From Capilliphycus salinus (lineage in GTDB: Bacteria > Cyanobacteriota > Cyanobacteriia > Cyanobacteriales > Microcoleaceae), in contig NZ_CP178543.1 of assembly GCF_047276495.1 (NCBI RefSeq), positions 5,084,001-5,148,000 of the forward strand: a DNA stretch of 64,000 nt, written 5' to 3'. This document shows, one piece after another, positions 9,034-18,380 of the stretch. The notes below the pieces were generated by a model that saw nothing but the letters and a program-made list of their open reading frames with translations, made no database searches and had not been told where the DNA came from. The first letter of the stretch is position 1, and every line of letters begins with the position of its first letter. The translations under genes and the position numbers were made by a program.

Positions 9034-9891
9034 ATGAAGCTGCAAAATATACTAACAGCATCAGCGACAGTTTTTTCTGTCCTTATTGGTGGGCTTTTTG
9101 CCCCCGCTCACGCTTTTAACCCCGCCGACTTAGAGCGAGTCTTAAACGGGAATAACTGTGTAGGGTGTAACCTCGCTGGAGCGAACTTCGCGGGGCTTAA
9201 CCTGGGCGGTGCAAATTTTCAAGGGGTAAACCTCAACGATAGTAACTTTTCTGGCGTTAACTTAGGTGGTGCTAACTTCGCCGGAGTTGATTTAATTGGG
9301 GCAAATTTTCAAGGGGTAAACCTCAACGATACTAACTTTGTGGGAGTCAACCTCAGCAATACAAACTTTGCCGGAGTTGACCTCATAGGTGCTAATTTTT
9401 TCGGGGCTAATTTAACCGATACTAACTTTGTGGGAGTCAACCTCAGCAATACGAACTTTGCCGGAGTTGACCTCATAGATGCTAATTTTTTCGGGGCTAA
9501 TTTAACCGATACTAACTTTGTGGGAGTCAACCTCACCAATACAAACTTTGCCGGAGTTGACCTGATACGGGCTAATTTTTTAGGGGCTAATTTGACCGAA
9601 AGTAACTTTGTGGGAGTCAACTTAAGCGAAGCCAACCTCAGCGGAGTTAACCTCACCGACAGTAACTTTATCGGAGTTAATCTCAGTAAAGCCAGCCTCA
9701 CCGGAGTTGACCTAACAGGAATTAACCTGATTGGAGTTAATCTAACAGACACACTCCTAAATGGTGAAAAAATCACCGATCAAATTGCAAGCGTCCCCGA
9801 ACCTTCTTTCCTGGTTAGCCTCAGTATATTAGCAGTAGCAGGGGCAGGAAGTCGCCTCAAAAAGAAACTCGACTATTTGCAACAAAAATAG
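9034..9891 (+). CDS. Secreted pentapeptide-repeat protein with PEP-CTERM anchor
   Basis: The 285-residue product has a clean signal peptide (residues 1-27, ending PAHA before FNPAD). A long right-handed beta-helix of pentapeptide repeats follows (units such as ANFAG, VNLSN, TNFVG, VDLIG, residues about 45-250). It ends in VPEPSFLVSLSILAVAGAG plus a Lys/Arg tail, a PEP-CTERM sorting signal. At DNA level three units of exactly 90 bp (starting near 9391, 9481 and 9571) are almost identical, showing recent tandem growth. It lies between eboF and the scy genes, and the PEP-CTERM is shared with the NHL protein at the left edge, so both may be sheath or surface parts of the scytonemin system. That role is inference. 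Confidence 0.9.
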   Translation: MKLQNILTASATVFSVLIGGLFAPAHAFNPADLERVLNGNNCVGCNLAGANFAGLNLGGANFQGVNLNDSNFSGVNLGGANFAGVDLIGANFQGVNLNDTNFVGVNLSNTNFAGVDLIGANFFGANLTDTNFVGVNLSNTNFAGVDLIDANFFGANLTDTNFVGVNLTNTNFAGVDLIRANFLGANLTESNFVGVNLSEANLSGVNLTDSNFIGVNLSKASLTGVDLTGINLIGVNLTDTLLNGEKITDQIASVPEPSFLVSLSILAVAGAGSRLKKKLDYLQQK

Positions 9892-10485
9892 TTGATTTTC
9901 TATCATAATTATAGAAAAATTTTAATTCTGGGTGTATTGATTCAACTAATTTTTGGGAAAATATATCTTTAGGAAGAACCCGTCCCCACACCGGCGACGG
10001 GTTCCGAGGTGACTGATATGATCTTCGGTTGATTAATGTGTGTTATGGGGGCGGGGCGGGTTTACTTTAATCTCTGAGTTGTGGTAAAGATCGTAGGCTG
10101 AACCCACCCCTACGTTTGGGATGATTGATTAGCCGGACATGATCATATAAACCCACTTTACCCAATAACAAAATTAATCAACCAAAAATCATATCAATCA
10201 GCAGACTGCGAAAGATCGGTGTGATATTCAAAAGAATATTCATAGCCAATATTAATTAAACTTTTTAATCTTAATTTATAGGCGGCTGTAATTCGTTTTC
10301 AAAACGTTTACTTTCGCCGAACAAAAGCTTTTGCACTCCCGAGCAAAATTGGACAAAAACGCCAATTTGTTAGCAAGTGCGAAACCCATTTTATCGGCTT
10401 AACCCGACTGAAAACTCGGGTAAATTGTCGCGGCATAAATTCAAGCTTTTTATTCAATCTGTGCATCTGTAATTAGAGGTATCTC
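9892..10485. other. Intergenic region with hairpin and degenerate GGGGCGGG repeat
   Basis: About 590 bases. A perfect 9-bp stem (GAACCCGTC 9976-9984 with GACGGGTTC 9996-10004) follows the pentapeptide gene without a T-run. A degenerate copy of the dispersed palindrome lies at about 10047-10112 (GGGGCGGGTTT to AACCCACCCCTAC). The remainder, up to the AGAGGT ribosome site before 10486, shows nothing I can name. Confidence 0.5.
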
Positions 10486-13188
10486 ATGGCTACATCTGAA
10501 AATCCATCAACTCAAGAAATGAATATGTCAAGCCAGACTGGTGGCGGTGGAATGTCCTTTGGCAATCCCCTCGCCCCCGCAGAAGGCGAAGAGTACGACT
10601 TCAGCAGCTTTAACAGCGATTCACAGCAGGCCGGTACACCCTTCGACCCGTTAATTGGGCTTCCCGGTATTGATAACCTCGGCGATATCTTTGGAGATGT
10701 AAATCCAGAAGATAACCCCTTCGGTGGGGGTAACTCGGGCGGCTTCGGCGGTGGAAATTCCTTCGGTGGGGGTAACTCGGGCGGCTTCGGCGGTGGAAAT
10801 TCCTTCGGCGGTGGAAACTCAGGCGGCGCCGGTGGTATGGGCGACATGGGCGACATGGACGAAGATTCAGAAGCACCCGTTGACCCGGTTGATGATACCC
10901 CCATGCCCGTTGAACCCGATGGCGGAATCGGAGACGGCGCAGGCCCAATTGGGGATGAAAATCCCTCTGGTGGTAATCCCACAGAAGGCGGCGCAGGGGG
11001 TGAAAATTCCTTCGGTGGCGGTAACTCGGGCGGCTTCGGCGGTGGAAATTCCTTCGGCGGCGGTAACTCGGGCGGCTTCGGCGGTGGCTTTGGTAGCAAC
11101 ACCCCCAACAGTGGCGGCAACATCGATACAGGCGAAAATAACGAAAATTTAGGTACTGGTAACTCTGCTTTTGGCAGCAACAACCAAACACAAGGTAACG
11201 GTAACAACGCTTTTGGGGATGGCAATTCTACCAACGGCAACGGTAACACCGACTTCGGCAGCAACAACCAAACAGAAGGCAACGGCAACCGTTCCTTCGG
11301 CGAAGGCGGCGAGGGTTTTAACGAAATCTTTGAAGGTCGAGAAAATCCATTAGAAACGTCCGAAGGGGAAAGCGATATTCCCATCGATTTCGGAGAAATT
11401 GGCGGAAACAATCCCGTCTTTGCCGGTGGCGGTACACCCGCACCAGAAGGGGGCGTACCGGTTGATATAGAAGATTTAGAAGAAAGTAGCAACAATCAAA
11501 CCGAAGGTAACGGAAACTGGAATTTCGGCAGCGATAATCAAACCAACGGTAACGGGAACTGGAATTTCGGCAGCGACAACACCATCGAAGGTAATGGTAA
11601 CTGGAGTTTCGGAGATAACAACAATATTAACGGGAACGGCAACCGTCCGAGCGGCAGTGGAAACACCATTACCGGAAACGGCAATCGCCCCACCGGTACT
11701 GGTACCACCATTGTAGGCAACCGAGTCAGTACCTCAGCAGATAATGTAAGTATCTATGGAAACGGCGATCGCTATTTCCAAACCGATAGCGACGGTAATA
11801 CTATACTTGTTGACGATCCGTCCGCTCGCGATCCCAACTACACTTATGATTTTAGCGGTTTCGAGGGTGGTGACTCCACAGAGGTTAACACCGGTGATGT
11901 AGGTTTTGGCGGGGTAATGGCGACCTTCTCAACAGAAACCGACTCCGATGAGGGCGCTGACTCCACACCCGTCGCGGAGACATTTACCCCCGAAGATTTT
12001 ATCCCAACCTCTAGCGATGCGTCCGATGTTGACGTTGAGGATGTCGAAAGCGAACAGTTCTCTACACAAACCCCAACCGGCGAAATGTCGGAAGAATCAG
12101 CCCCAGACGAGGTTACTGACTCCGATATCCCCGACATGATGGGAGAGTCTTCGACACAAACCCCAACCGGCGAAATGTCGGAAGAATCAGCCCCAGACGA
12201 GGTTACTGACTCCGATATCCCCGACATGATGGGAGAGTCTTCCCCAGAAGGTATGATGGAACAACCCTCAGAATCTACAGAGGGTCAAGCCGATTCTGAC
12301 AGCGATATGAGTTCCGATGATTCCGCCCTTTTAGACCAACTCCGAAACAGTCCTTTTGGTCGTTTGTTGGATATTGATGGCGTTGATGGCGTTGAGGATA
12401 TTTTTGGTAACGTTGGCGGCGCCGGTGGTGGAAACGGTTCCTTCGGTGGCGGCGGTGTAGGTAGCGGTAATCCCTTTGCTAACTGGGACCCGCTTACCGA
12501 TGGCAATCCTTTTGGTGAAGGAGACGAACCAACAACCAGTACAGAAACGCCCGAGGGTTCTAGTAATCCTTTTGGTGAAACCGAAACTCCTTCAGGTTCT
12601 AGTAATCCTTTTGGTGAAACCGAAACTCCTTCAGGTTCTAGTAATCCTTTTGGTGAAACCGAAACTCCTTCAGGTTCTAGTAATCCTTTTGGTGAAACCG
12701 AAACTCCTTCAGGTTCTAGCAATCCTTTTGGTCAAATTGACACCCTTACAGGTGAAATTGGGTTTAATATCGACAATTTTGTTGATTCTATGGAATCGAC
12801 AATTGAAGACTTGATTGATTCTGTCCCCCAAGATTTCAATGAACCGGGTACTGTCGCAGATATCGGTCCTAGCTATATTGTTCGCGATGGTGAAGGCGGT
12901 TTTTATCTTAGCGCTGATGAAACCGTTGACAACGATGATATGTTGATTTTCGGTGGCGCTATTGGCAATCAGTCCGAAGCTGAAAGCGTTGAGGATTATA
13001 TTGATTTCATGGCGGGAGGTTCGGACCAGCCCGGTGTAGTTGCAGCCATTGGCGATGAATATCTGATCGAAGATGGCGACGGCGGTTTTTATCTGAGCGC
13101 TGACGAAACTTTTGACAGCAATGATACGCAACTAAACGGTAGCTCTATTCTCAACCTGCCAGATTTTGAAGGTTTCAACGGTTTTTAA
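10486..13188 (+). CDS. Very acidic Gly/Asn/Ser/Asp-rich repeat protein, unrecognised, lacking Lys, His and Cys
   Basis: I do not recognise this 900-residue protein. In order it has a Gly-rich zone of FGGGNSGG units (about 80-205), a GNGN zone with repeats such as GNGNWNFGSDNQ (about 225-415), an acidic zone with a duplicated 30-residue block (525-585), a short FGN/Gly-rich stretch, and five copies of the 13-residue unit SSNPFGETETPSG (about 690-750). It ends with two copies of a GGFYLSADET module (about 800-885). By eye there is no Lys, His or Cys and only about ten Arg. There is no signal peptide or PEP-CTERM; the acidic make-up and final LPDFEGFNGF would suit type I secretion or an intracellular polymer, both inference. 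ATG at 10486 follows AGAGGTATCTC. It sits between ebo and scyC. Confidence 0.85.
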   Translation: MATSENPSTQEMNMSSQTGGGGMSFGNPLAPAEGEEYDFSSFNSDSQQAGTPFDPLIGLPGIDNLGDIFGDVNPEDNPFGGGNSGGFGGGNSFGGGNSGGFGGGNSFGGGNSGGAGGMGDMGDMDEDSEAPVDPVDDTPMPVEPDGGIGDGAGPIGDENPSGGNPTEGGAGGENSFGGGNSGGFGGGNSFGGGNSGGFGGGFGSNTPNSGGNIDTGENNENLGTGNSAFGSNNQTQGNGNNAFGDGNSTNGNGNTDFGSNNQTEGNGNRSFGEGGEGFNEIFEGRENPLETSEGESDIPIDFGEIGGNNPVFAGGGTPAPEGGVPVDIEDLEESSNNQTEGNGNWNFGSDNQTNGNGNWNFGSDNTIEGNGNWSFGDNNNINGNGNRPSGSGNTITGNGNRPTGTGTTIVGNRVSTSADNVSIYGNGDRYFQTDSDGNTILVDDPSARDPNYTYDFSGFEGGDSTEVNTGDVGFGGVMATFSTETDSDEGADSTPVAETFTPEDFIPTSSDASDVDVEDVESEQFSTQTPTGEMSEESAPDEVTDSDIPDMMGESSTQTPTGEMSEESAPDEVTDSDIPDMMGESSPEGMMEQPSESTEGQADSDSDMSSDDSALLDQLRNSPFGRLLDIDGVDGVEDIFGNVGGAGGGNGSFGGGGVGSGNPFANWDPLTDGNPFGEGDEPTTSTETPEGSSNPFGETETPSGSSNPFGETETPSGSSNPFGETETPSGSSNPFGETETPSGSSNPFGQIDTLTGEIGFNIDNFVDSMESTIEDLIDSVPQDFNEPGTVADIGPSYIVRDGEGGFYLSADETVDNDDMLIFGGAIGNQSEAESVEDYIDFMAGGSDQPGVVAAIGDEYLIEDGDGGFYLSADETFDSNDTQLNGSSILNLPDFEGFNGF

Positions 13189-13593
13189 TCAACGATTAAA
13201 TACCGATTAAAAAACCCGGTTTCTTAAAAGTTACCGGGTTTTTGAGGAATTCCCACAGACAACTATTATGTGATTAAAAACCCGGTTTCTTAAAAGTTAC
13301 CGGGTTTTTGAAATAAGTGACCGGGTTTTTGAAATTGTTTTTGAAATAAGTGACCGGGTTTTTGAAATACTCTTAACCCCATTTCCAATTCTATAAAAAA
13401 TTGGAGGATAAGAATCAATAAAATAGACTCTCCCTCCAATTCAATTAAAGCTTTTTAGCAGATAAATCAATTTCAGATCTTCAGAAATTTAGGTAATGGG
13501 TGGCTAAGAATAGAGCTAGATTTTAGAGATCAATCTCTCTAAACCTTTTAGTTTTAGGCGATTCTTGTTTTTCCTCCTAACTGCAACGACAAT
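13189..13593. other. Convergent gap with repeated terminator hairpins
   Basis: Gap between the 3' ends of the acidic repeat protein (+) and scyC (-). It contains two full copies and two half copies of a hairpin built from AAAAACCCGGT and ACCGGGTTTTT (see terminator entry), then about 200 bases in which I see nothing more. Confidence 0.6.
13210..13309 (+). terminator. Tandem intrinsic terminators
   Basis: Perfect 11-bp stems AAAAACCCGGT/ACCGGGTTTTT at 13210-13220 with 13233-13243, and again at 13276-13286 with 13299-13309. Both have T-runs in both directions, so they can serve the convergent genes. The same hairpin type recurs at 30336-30370. Confidence 0.8.
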
Positions 13594-14556
13594 TTAAACT
13601 TTGGCTAGCGCTTTTTTCGGCTTATAACTCATCCCTTGGGCGAAACTTTCTAGATTCCCCGCTTTTCCTTCTAAGAACCGTTTAATGTTCATACTCTCGG
13701 CGCCAAAATCTTGAATTTGTAGCTTACCATGACGCAGAGGTTTATCAACAGGCCAGAACGTGATTCGGTGTTGAATAAAACCTTCAGCTTCCGGGTCTCC
13801 AAACGCATAAGAACAGGGGATAATAATCGTAGGACAGCGTTGAATAAAATTATGATCCGGGTAATATAAATCCTGCTCAATCAGATAGTATTTACTCAAA
13901 GTATGCGAACGCAATTCGACCTGAACCTTTTGATTATACTCATCTAAAAACTCACCCGAACTTGAGTTAATTTCACCCGCAGGACGCAACAAATGCGCCC
14001 ATTCATCCATTGTCCGCAGGTCGCTGAGATATTCATATCCCATCTCTATCGGCGCATCTACAAAAATCGTATCGGTGACAATTTTATAACGACCCACAGC
14101 GGCTTCAGTTCGTCCGGCGTTGCGCTCTAAAATAGCTTTTAATGAGCGACATTCGGAAGTATGAACTGTTTCAATTCCCTGCATAATCATCGGCACCCGA
14201 CGCTTCGGATCGACAAAACTCAACCAATGAAAATATACACCCGATTCATCCGTTCCGGGTTCAATATAATCCGGGGGAAATAACATTACCGGATAAACCT
14301 GAAAATACTCTTTATATTTAATCCCGCAATGCCACTCAATCCCCTTAAATAAACCATTGTCAATTCTTTTGACATGATAGTACAAATTATGTTGATAACC
14401 CGAAGCCGTTCCTAGCCAAGTATCTTCATCAACCTGTTCGATCATGTTGCTAAACAGCGTCCACTCGTCCAAATTTTTCAGGCTGCAAAGATAGTCAAAA
14501 GCCGTATCCGTATCGGTGGCAATATAAGCAGACGTTGCAAAGGTATTTTCTTCCAT
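13594..14556 (-). CDS. scyC: ScyC, scytonemin biosynthesis cyclase/decarboxylase
   Basis: The 320-residue protein closely fits ScyC. It has an internal duplication: residues about 15-45 (TAFDYLCSLKNLDEW) and 165-200 (GYEYLSDLRTMDEW) match, as expected for two SRPBCC-like domains. ScyC is known to act on the ScyA coupling product and drive its cyclisation with loss of CO2 to the tricyclic ketone precursor of scytonemin. ATG at 14556 has a good AGAGGA site eight bases upstream. It is last of the scyABC series on the minus strand, 145 bases after scyB, and faces the ebo-side genes. Confidence 0.95.
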   Translation of the reverse strand: MEENTFATSAYIATDTDTAFDYLCSLKNLDEWTLFSNMIEQVDEDTWLGTASGYQHNLYYHVKRIDNGLFKGIEWHCGIKYKEYFQVYPVMLFPPDYIEPGTDESGVYFHWLSFVDPKRRVPMIMQGIETVHTSECRSLKAILERNAGRTEAAVGRYKIVTDTIFVDAPIEMGYEYLSDLRTMDEWAHLLRPAGEINSSSGEFLDEYNQKVQVELRSHTLSKYYLIEQDLYYPDHNFIQRCPTIIIPCSYAFGDPEAEGFIQHRITFWPVDKPLRHGKLQIQDFGAESMNIKRFLEGKAGNLESFAQGMSYKPKKALAKV

Positions 14557-14701
14557 GATTTCCTCTGATGACTAACCAATTTTAAGTGAATAAAACGGAT
14601 TAATTGAACTCGCAAATTTATAATTTTGTACGCCTTGCAAGACCGTTAATCCGTTTTTAATCCGACATCTATTTCAAAAAACTATCGGCGAAAAAGCGAC
14701 T

Positions 14702-15760
14702 CTATGCACTCACCAACATTTGAGTTTGTTGAGCCTTAACAATGCGTTCTTCCCCAAGCTGTTTGGAAGCTTCATGGGTGGTAATTCCCGCATTTTTCGC
14801 TTTATCAAACAGTTCGAGCAACGTATCATAAATACTGTGAACGTGGGCGATGGCTTTCTTCTCGTTATACCCGATCAACTCGTGGTAAACATTAATCAAA
14901 CCCCCCGCATTAATCACATAATCCGGGCAGTATAAAATATCTTGAGCCGTGAGCATTTCACCATGCACTTGCTCGTCTTCAAGCTGATTATTCGCCGAAC
15001 CTGCAACAATCGCAGCTTGAATCGAAGGAATCGTTTTACTGTTGAGAATAGCTCCCATTGCACAGGGCGCAAAAATATCAACATCGAGTCCATAAATAGA
15101 CTGCGGTTCAACAGGAGTCGCCCCATATAACCGTGCCACTTTAGAAACTTTTGCTTGATTAATATCGCTAACAAACAGCTTGGCACCATTTTGATGCAAC
15201 CAATCACAAAGGTGCTGTCCGACATTACCCAAACCTTGAACGGCAACCTTCAAACCTTGCAAACTATCGGAACCAAAACGATATTTAGCCGCCGCTTTCA
15301 TCCCCAACAAAACACCAATTGCCGTTACCGGAGCGGGTCCGCCAGACTTTTCTTGAGTCCCGACAACATACTTCGTCTCACGGTTAATTTGGCGAACATC
15401 TTGGGGGGTAAGATTAATATCTTGACCCGTAATAAATCGACCGTTCAAGCGATCAATAAATCTACCGTAAGCCTGCAACAACTCACAGGTTTTTTGTTCG
15501 GGCTTGGCAATAATCACCGCCTTACCTCCACCCATCGGAATATTAGCGCAAGCCGCTTTATAAGTCATTCCTCGACTCAAACGCAGAGCATCCGTTAAAG
15601 CCGCCGCCTCACTTTCATAAGGCCAAAGACGAGTTGCACCCATAGACGCACCCAGTCGGCTATCGTGAATCGCAATAATTGCTTTGAGTCCAGAAGCTTG
15701 GTCATTGCAGAACAAAACCTGTTCGTGTCCTGCTGTCGTCGTTGTTTTAAATAATTCCAT
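14702..15760 (-). CDS. scyB: ScyB, tryptophan (Glu/Leu/Phe/Val-family) dehydrogenase
   Basis: The 352-residue amino acid dehydrogenase shows the substrate-binding segment with the catalytic Lys (IPMGGGKAVII, about 75-85), FITGQDINLT and the NAD-binding GLGNVG of the Rossmann domain (about 180). ScyB is known to deaminate tryptophan oxidatively to indole-3-pyruvate, the first committed scytonemin step. It sits between scyA and scyC, and the linked trp genes at 20-30 kb supply its substrate. The 284-base gap to scyA holds simple repeats. Confidence 0.95.
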   Translation of the reverse strand: MELFKTTTTAGHEQVLFCNDQASGLKAIIAIHDSRLGASMGATRLWPYESEAAALTDALRLSRGMTYKAACANIPMGGGKAVIIAKPEQKTCELLQAYGRFIDRLNGRFITGQDINLTPQDVRQINRETKYVVGTQEKSGGPAPVTAIGVLLGMKAAAKYRFGSDSLQGLKVAVQGLGNVGQHLCDWLHQNGAKLFVSDINQAKVSKVARLYGATPVEPQSIYGLDVDIFAPCAMGAILNSKTIPSIQAAIVAGSANNQLEDEQVHGEMLTAQDILYCPDYVINAGGLINVYHELIGYNEKKAIAHVHSIYDTLLELFDKAKNAGITTHEASKQLGEERIVKAQQTQMLVSA

Positions 15761-15779
15761 AGTTGTCTTTGTTGTTGTT

Positions 15780-15935
15780 GAATAAGTTCAGAAGTTCAGA
15801 AGTTGAGGAGTTGAGGAGGAAAGAAGGAAAGAAGGAAAGAAGTAAGCGCGTTGGCGAGGAAGCTTCGCCTACAGAAGTTCAGGAGTTCAGGAGTTCAGGA
15901 GTCAGTAGGAAAGAAGGAAAGAAGTCACCGACTCA
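15780..15935. repeat. Simple repeats between scyA and scyB
   Basis: Runs of GGAAAGAA units and of AGTTCAGG/AGTTGAGG units, each repeated three or four times. They are typical of slippage-prone cyanobacterial spacer DNA. They lie inside the scyA-scyB intergenic region, so length changes could alter coupling of the two genes. Confidence 0.7.
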
Positions 15936-16044
15936 GGAAAAACTGTTAACTGACTACTGTTATCACTGGTGACGGGTTCGCGACTCGCGTTGGGCGGGTT
16001 CCCCGAAAGTCACGCAACGGACGTTCCCGAAGGGTGACTGATTT

Positions 16045-17955
16045 CTACGCTCTCGGAAAAGAAACCTGTTCTTTCGATGAACCATTACCATTACCATTAG
16101 ATGAACCATTTTTTGAGGTGTAGTCATCTAACGGATAACCTTGGGGTTCCGGTTGCGGCTCTGCTTTTTCTTTTTCTCCCGAACGATTGGCTAAACTCTT
16201 AGTCCGTCCCTTAGACGGGGCGTGGCGATCAGGATCAATTTTAACATCAATCACAACCGGGCCTGTAGCTGCCATCGCTTTCGACAAAGCAATTTCAAGC
16301 TGTGACTCGTCCTGGACCTCAATACTTTCGGCTCCCATTCCGCGAGCAATCATCGTAAAATCAGTCTTAGGTAACAGAGCATCAGCTTTCAGTCCCAACA
16401 TCGCCATACCCTGGAAACACATATTGTAGCGAGCATCGTTGAGAACAATCCAAACCACAGGGATTTGATACTTAACCGCAGTGCTGACTTCGCTATTCAT
16501 CAACATCGAACCATCGCCGACAATGGCAACAGCTTTATTCCCTTTGCCCACCGCAGCGCCGAGAACACCCGTAGTTGCATGACCCATTGAACCCACACCT
16601 GTACTAACCCGGTAGCGGTTCGGTTCAGAAAAACGCAGCAGGTGAGTAGACCAAGTAAAAGAATTCCCCGACTCCGCCAATACCACAGCGTCGCTTCCTT
16701 CAACCACGATTTTTTGAATCGTCTCCATTAAGATTTCAGGACGCACCAGAGAACTGGTCGCCTCTGCGATCGGGTCCCGTTCAGGATTCGGGAGATTAAC
16801 GCTCTGTTTGGGATAATTGGATAGATGGGGTAATAGCTGGCGCAGGAATGTGCCGATATCCGCTTGTACGGGATAGGTGGGGGCGGTTGGATAGCTGACT
16901 CCAATCACGCTCGGATCAATATCAACTTGAATAAATCCTCGGCTTGGTACCAGGTCGGGACTCCAAAAAGAGGTCGGTTCGCCCATGCGGGTACCTAGCA
17001 CTAAGGTTCGCAGCGGTTTGACTGTGTTGATATAGTTCCAAACGGAACTGTGACCGCCTAAGCCCGTGACGCCAACATACTGGGGATGATCTTCGGGAAA
17101 AAGTCCTTTCGCTCGGGGCGAACACATCACCGCAGCACCGGTCATTTCGGCAAGCTGCATCACTTCTTCGGTTGCTCCTCTGGCACCGTAACCGAGCCAA
17201 ATTGCAAAATTGCCCTCAGACAGTAGTTCGACGCAGTGGGAGATAACGGATTCTGTCGCGGCGATCGCAGTTTTGACGACGTTAGCCTTGGGGAGTTGCT
17301 TGGGCATCGGCAAAGACTGGATTCCGGTGGGAATACTCACATGAGCGGTAAAGCCGCCCTCCTGAGACAGTCCTTGAGTCAGTCGTCTGGCAATTTGGGG
17401 CAGTTGTTCGGGGCAGTCTACGATAGTGGCGTAGTTGTAGAGCGCTCCCGAGGTGAAGATTCCGTCGGTGGGTAAGGTGCGGGGGCTGGTTTCTTGGATG
17501 GACCAGCGATCGCGTTGGGAGGGTGATGTACAGGCTGATAGATGAATGACTTTGCTCCCCTCACCTCTGGCGGCAAATAGTCCGGTCAGCGTGTTCATAA
17601 TGCCCGGGCCGGCTGTTGAAAAGACTACAACCGGGCTGTTGCTGGTCAGGGATGCTTCTAAGGCGGCAAAGGCGGCGCCTGACTCGTGGCGACAGTGAAT
17701 GACTTGGATTTGACGGCTACTGGATAAAGCCGCCCAAAGGCTCGCCATTGCACCGCCAGAGACGCCGAAAGCCCATTCCACACCCAGATCTTCTAGTAGT
17801 TTGACGATCGCCTGACAGACAGAGGTCTGGGGTTTAACTGCTTTTGGGTTGGGATGTAATCCCTTCGCTGATTCTTTGATCGACTGTTTGTTGACAGTTT
17901 TAGTCGGTTTCTCCGGAGTAATTACCGGAGAAGTTTTAGTAGATTGCTCGCTCAT
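16045..17955 (-). CDS. scyA: ScyA, ThDP-dependent acetolactate synthase-like acyloin synthase
   Basis: The 636-residue protein has three ThDP-enzyme domains. The N-terminal PYR domain has the catalytic Glu in CRHESGAAFAALEA (about 87-100), and the C-terminal PP domain has GDGSMLMNSEVSTAVKYQIP and VLNDARYN (ThDP/Mg site). It differs from housekeeping IlvB by a 40-residue polar N-terminal extension and a Gln/Pro then Asn/Gly/Ser-rich tail of about 45 residues. ScyA is known to join indole-3-pyruvate and p-hydroxyphenylpyruvate into the beta-keto acid used by ScyC. It is first of scyABC. Its upstream gap carries the CATCTATCTAAAG motif and a response regulator gene lies beyond. Confidence 0.95.
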   Translation of the reverse strand: MSEQSTKTSPVITPEKPTKTVNKQSIKESAKGLHPNPKAVKPQTSVCQAIVKLLEDLGVEWAFGVSGGAMASLWAALSSSRQIQVIHCRHESGAAFAALEASLTSNSPVVVFSTAGPGIMNTLTGLFAARGEGSKVIHLSACTSPSQRDRWSIQETSPRTLPTDGIFTSGALYNYATIVDCPEQLPQIARRLTQGLSQEGGFTAHVSIPTGIQSLPMPKQLPKANVVKTAIAATESVISHCVELLSEGNFAIWLGYGARGATEEVMQLAEMTGAAVMCSPRAKGLFPEDHPQYVGVTGLGGHSSVWNYINTVKPLRTLVLGTRMGEPTSFWSPDLVPSRGFIQVDIDPSVIGVSYPTAPTYPVQADIGTFLRQLLPHLSNYPKQSVNLPNPERDPIAEATSSLVRPEILMETIQKIVVEGSDAVVLAESGNSFTWSTHLLRFSEPNRYRVSTGVGSMGHATTGVLGAAVGKGNKAVAIVGDGSMLMNSEVSTAVKYQIPVVWIVLNDARYNMCFQGMAMLGLKADALLPKTDFTMIARGMGAESIEVQDESQLEIALSKAMAATGPVVIDVKIDPDRHAPSKGRTKSLANRSGEKEKAEPQPEPQGYPLDDYTSKNGSSNGNGNGSSKEQVSFPRA

Positions 17956-18380
17956 TTTTTAGCTCTATTCTCTCTCTAGTTTTAGCCTTCTATTTCTTGT
18001 AGCTGGCTCGATGTTACCCACATGATAATTACATATTCCGTAACACTGCTATGCACATTATTTAGGAGAAGGTATCATTTTTTTTGATATTGCTCTTTTT
18101 AAGAAAAAAATTTGGTCTGTCTCTATATTAGGGAGGATTTATAGCGTAAACTGGGAATTTAATTGAGTGACTTGACAAATTGAATGTTACCTTTTAAGAT
18201 TTTTAGAAATGTCACTGCTAACCGAGAAATTCATCTATCTAAAGTGATAATTTTTTAGATAAATTTACGCAAAACTTTCTGGATGTTCGGCGGGAATCAA
18301 ACCAAGATTAAAAAAAGTTTGAGCTACAACGATGCAGCCCAAACCAGCTTAGTACACGAGAATTATGATGTTTGCACGCA
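17956..18380. other. scyA upstream region
   Basis: AT-rich 425-base gap between the response regulator stop and scyA. It contains motif site B (18232) and the surrounding TATCTAAA/TTTAGATA inverted repeat; the scyABC promoter should lie here. I cannot place -35 and -10 boxes with confidence. Confidence 0.5.
18221..18261. promoter_or_regulatory. Putative operator upstream of scyA (site B)
   Basis: CATCTATCTAAAG at 18232-18244 is preceded by ACCGAGAAA (18221-18229). TATCTAAA (18236-18243) and TTTAGATA (18254-18261) form an 8-bp inverted repeat with a 10-base spacer. A similar order, ACGGAGAAA then CTATCTTTAG, occurs upstream of trpE. The site is about 280 bases from the scyA start. Confidence 0.55.

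Noticed and set aside
9309..9776. 155-codon antisense frame opposite the pentapeptide gene
   Set aside because: It mirrors the repeated codons of the real gene, giving monotonous Arg/Leu/Thr/Pro/Lys repeats, and has no start signal.
10512..11495. 327-codon antisense frame opposite the acidic repeat protein
   Set aside because: Pro/Leu/Lys-rich mirror of GGN repeats; the sense frame is longer, has a ribosome site and shows structured modules.
17531..17546. TGATAGATGAATG inside scyA as another motif copy
   Set aside because: Only nine bases match the core, and it is in coding sequence.
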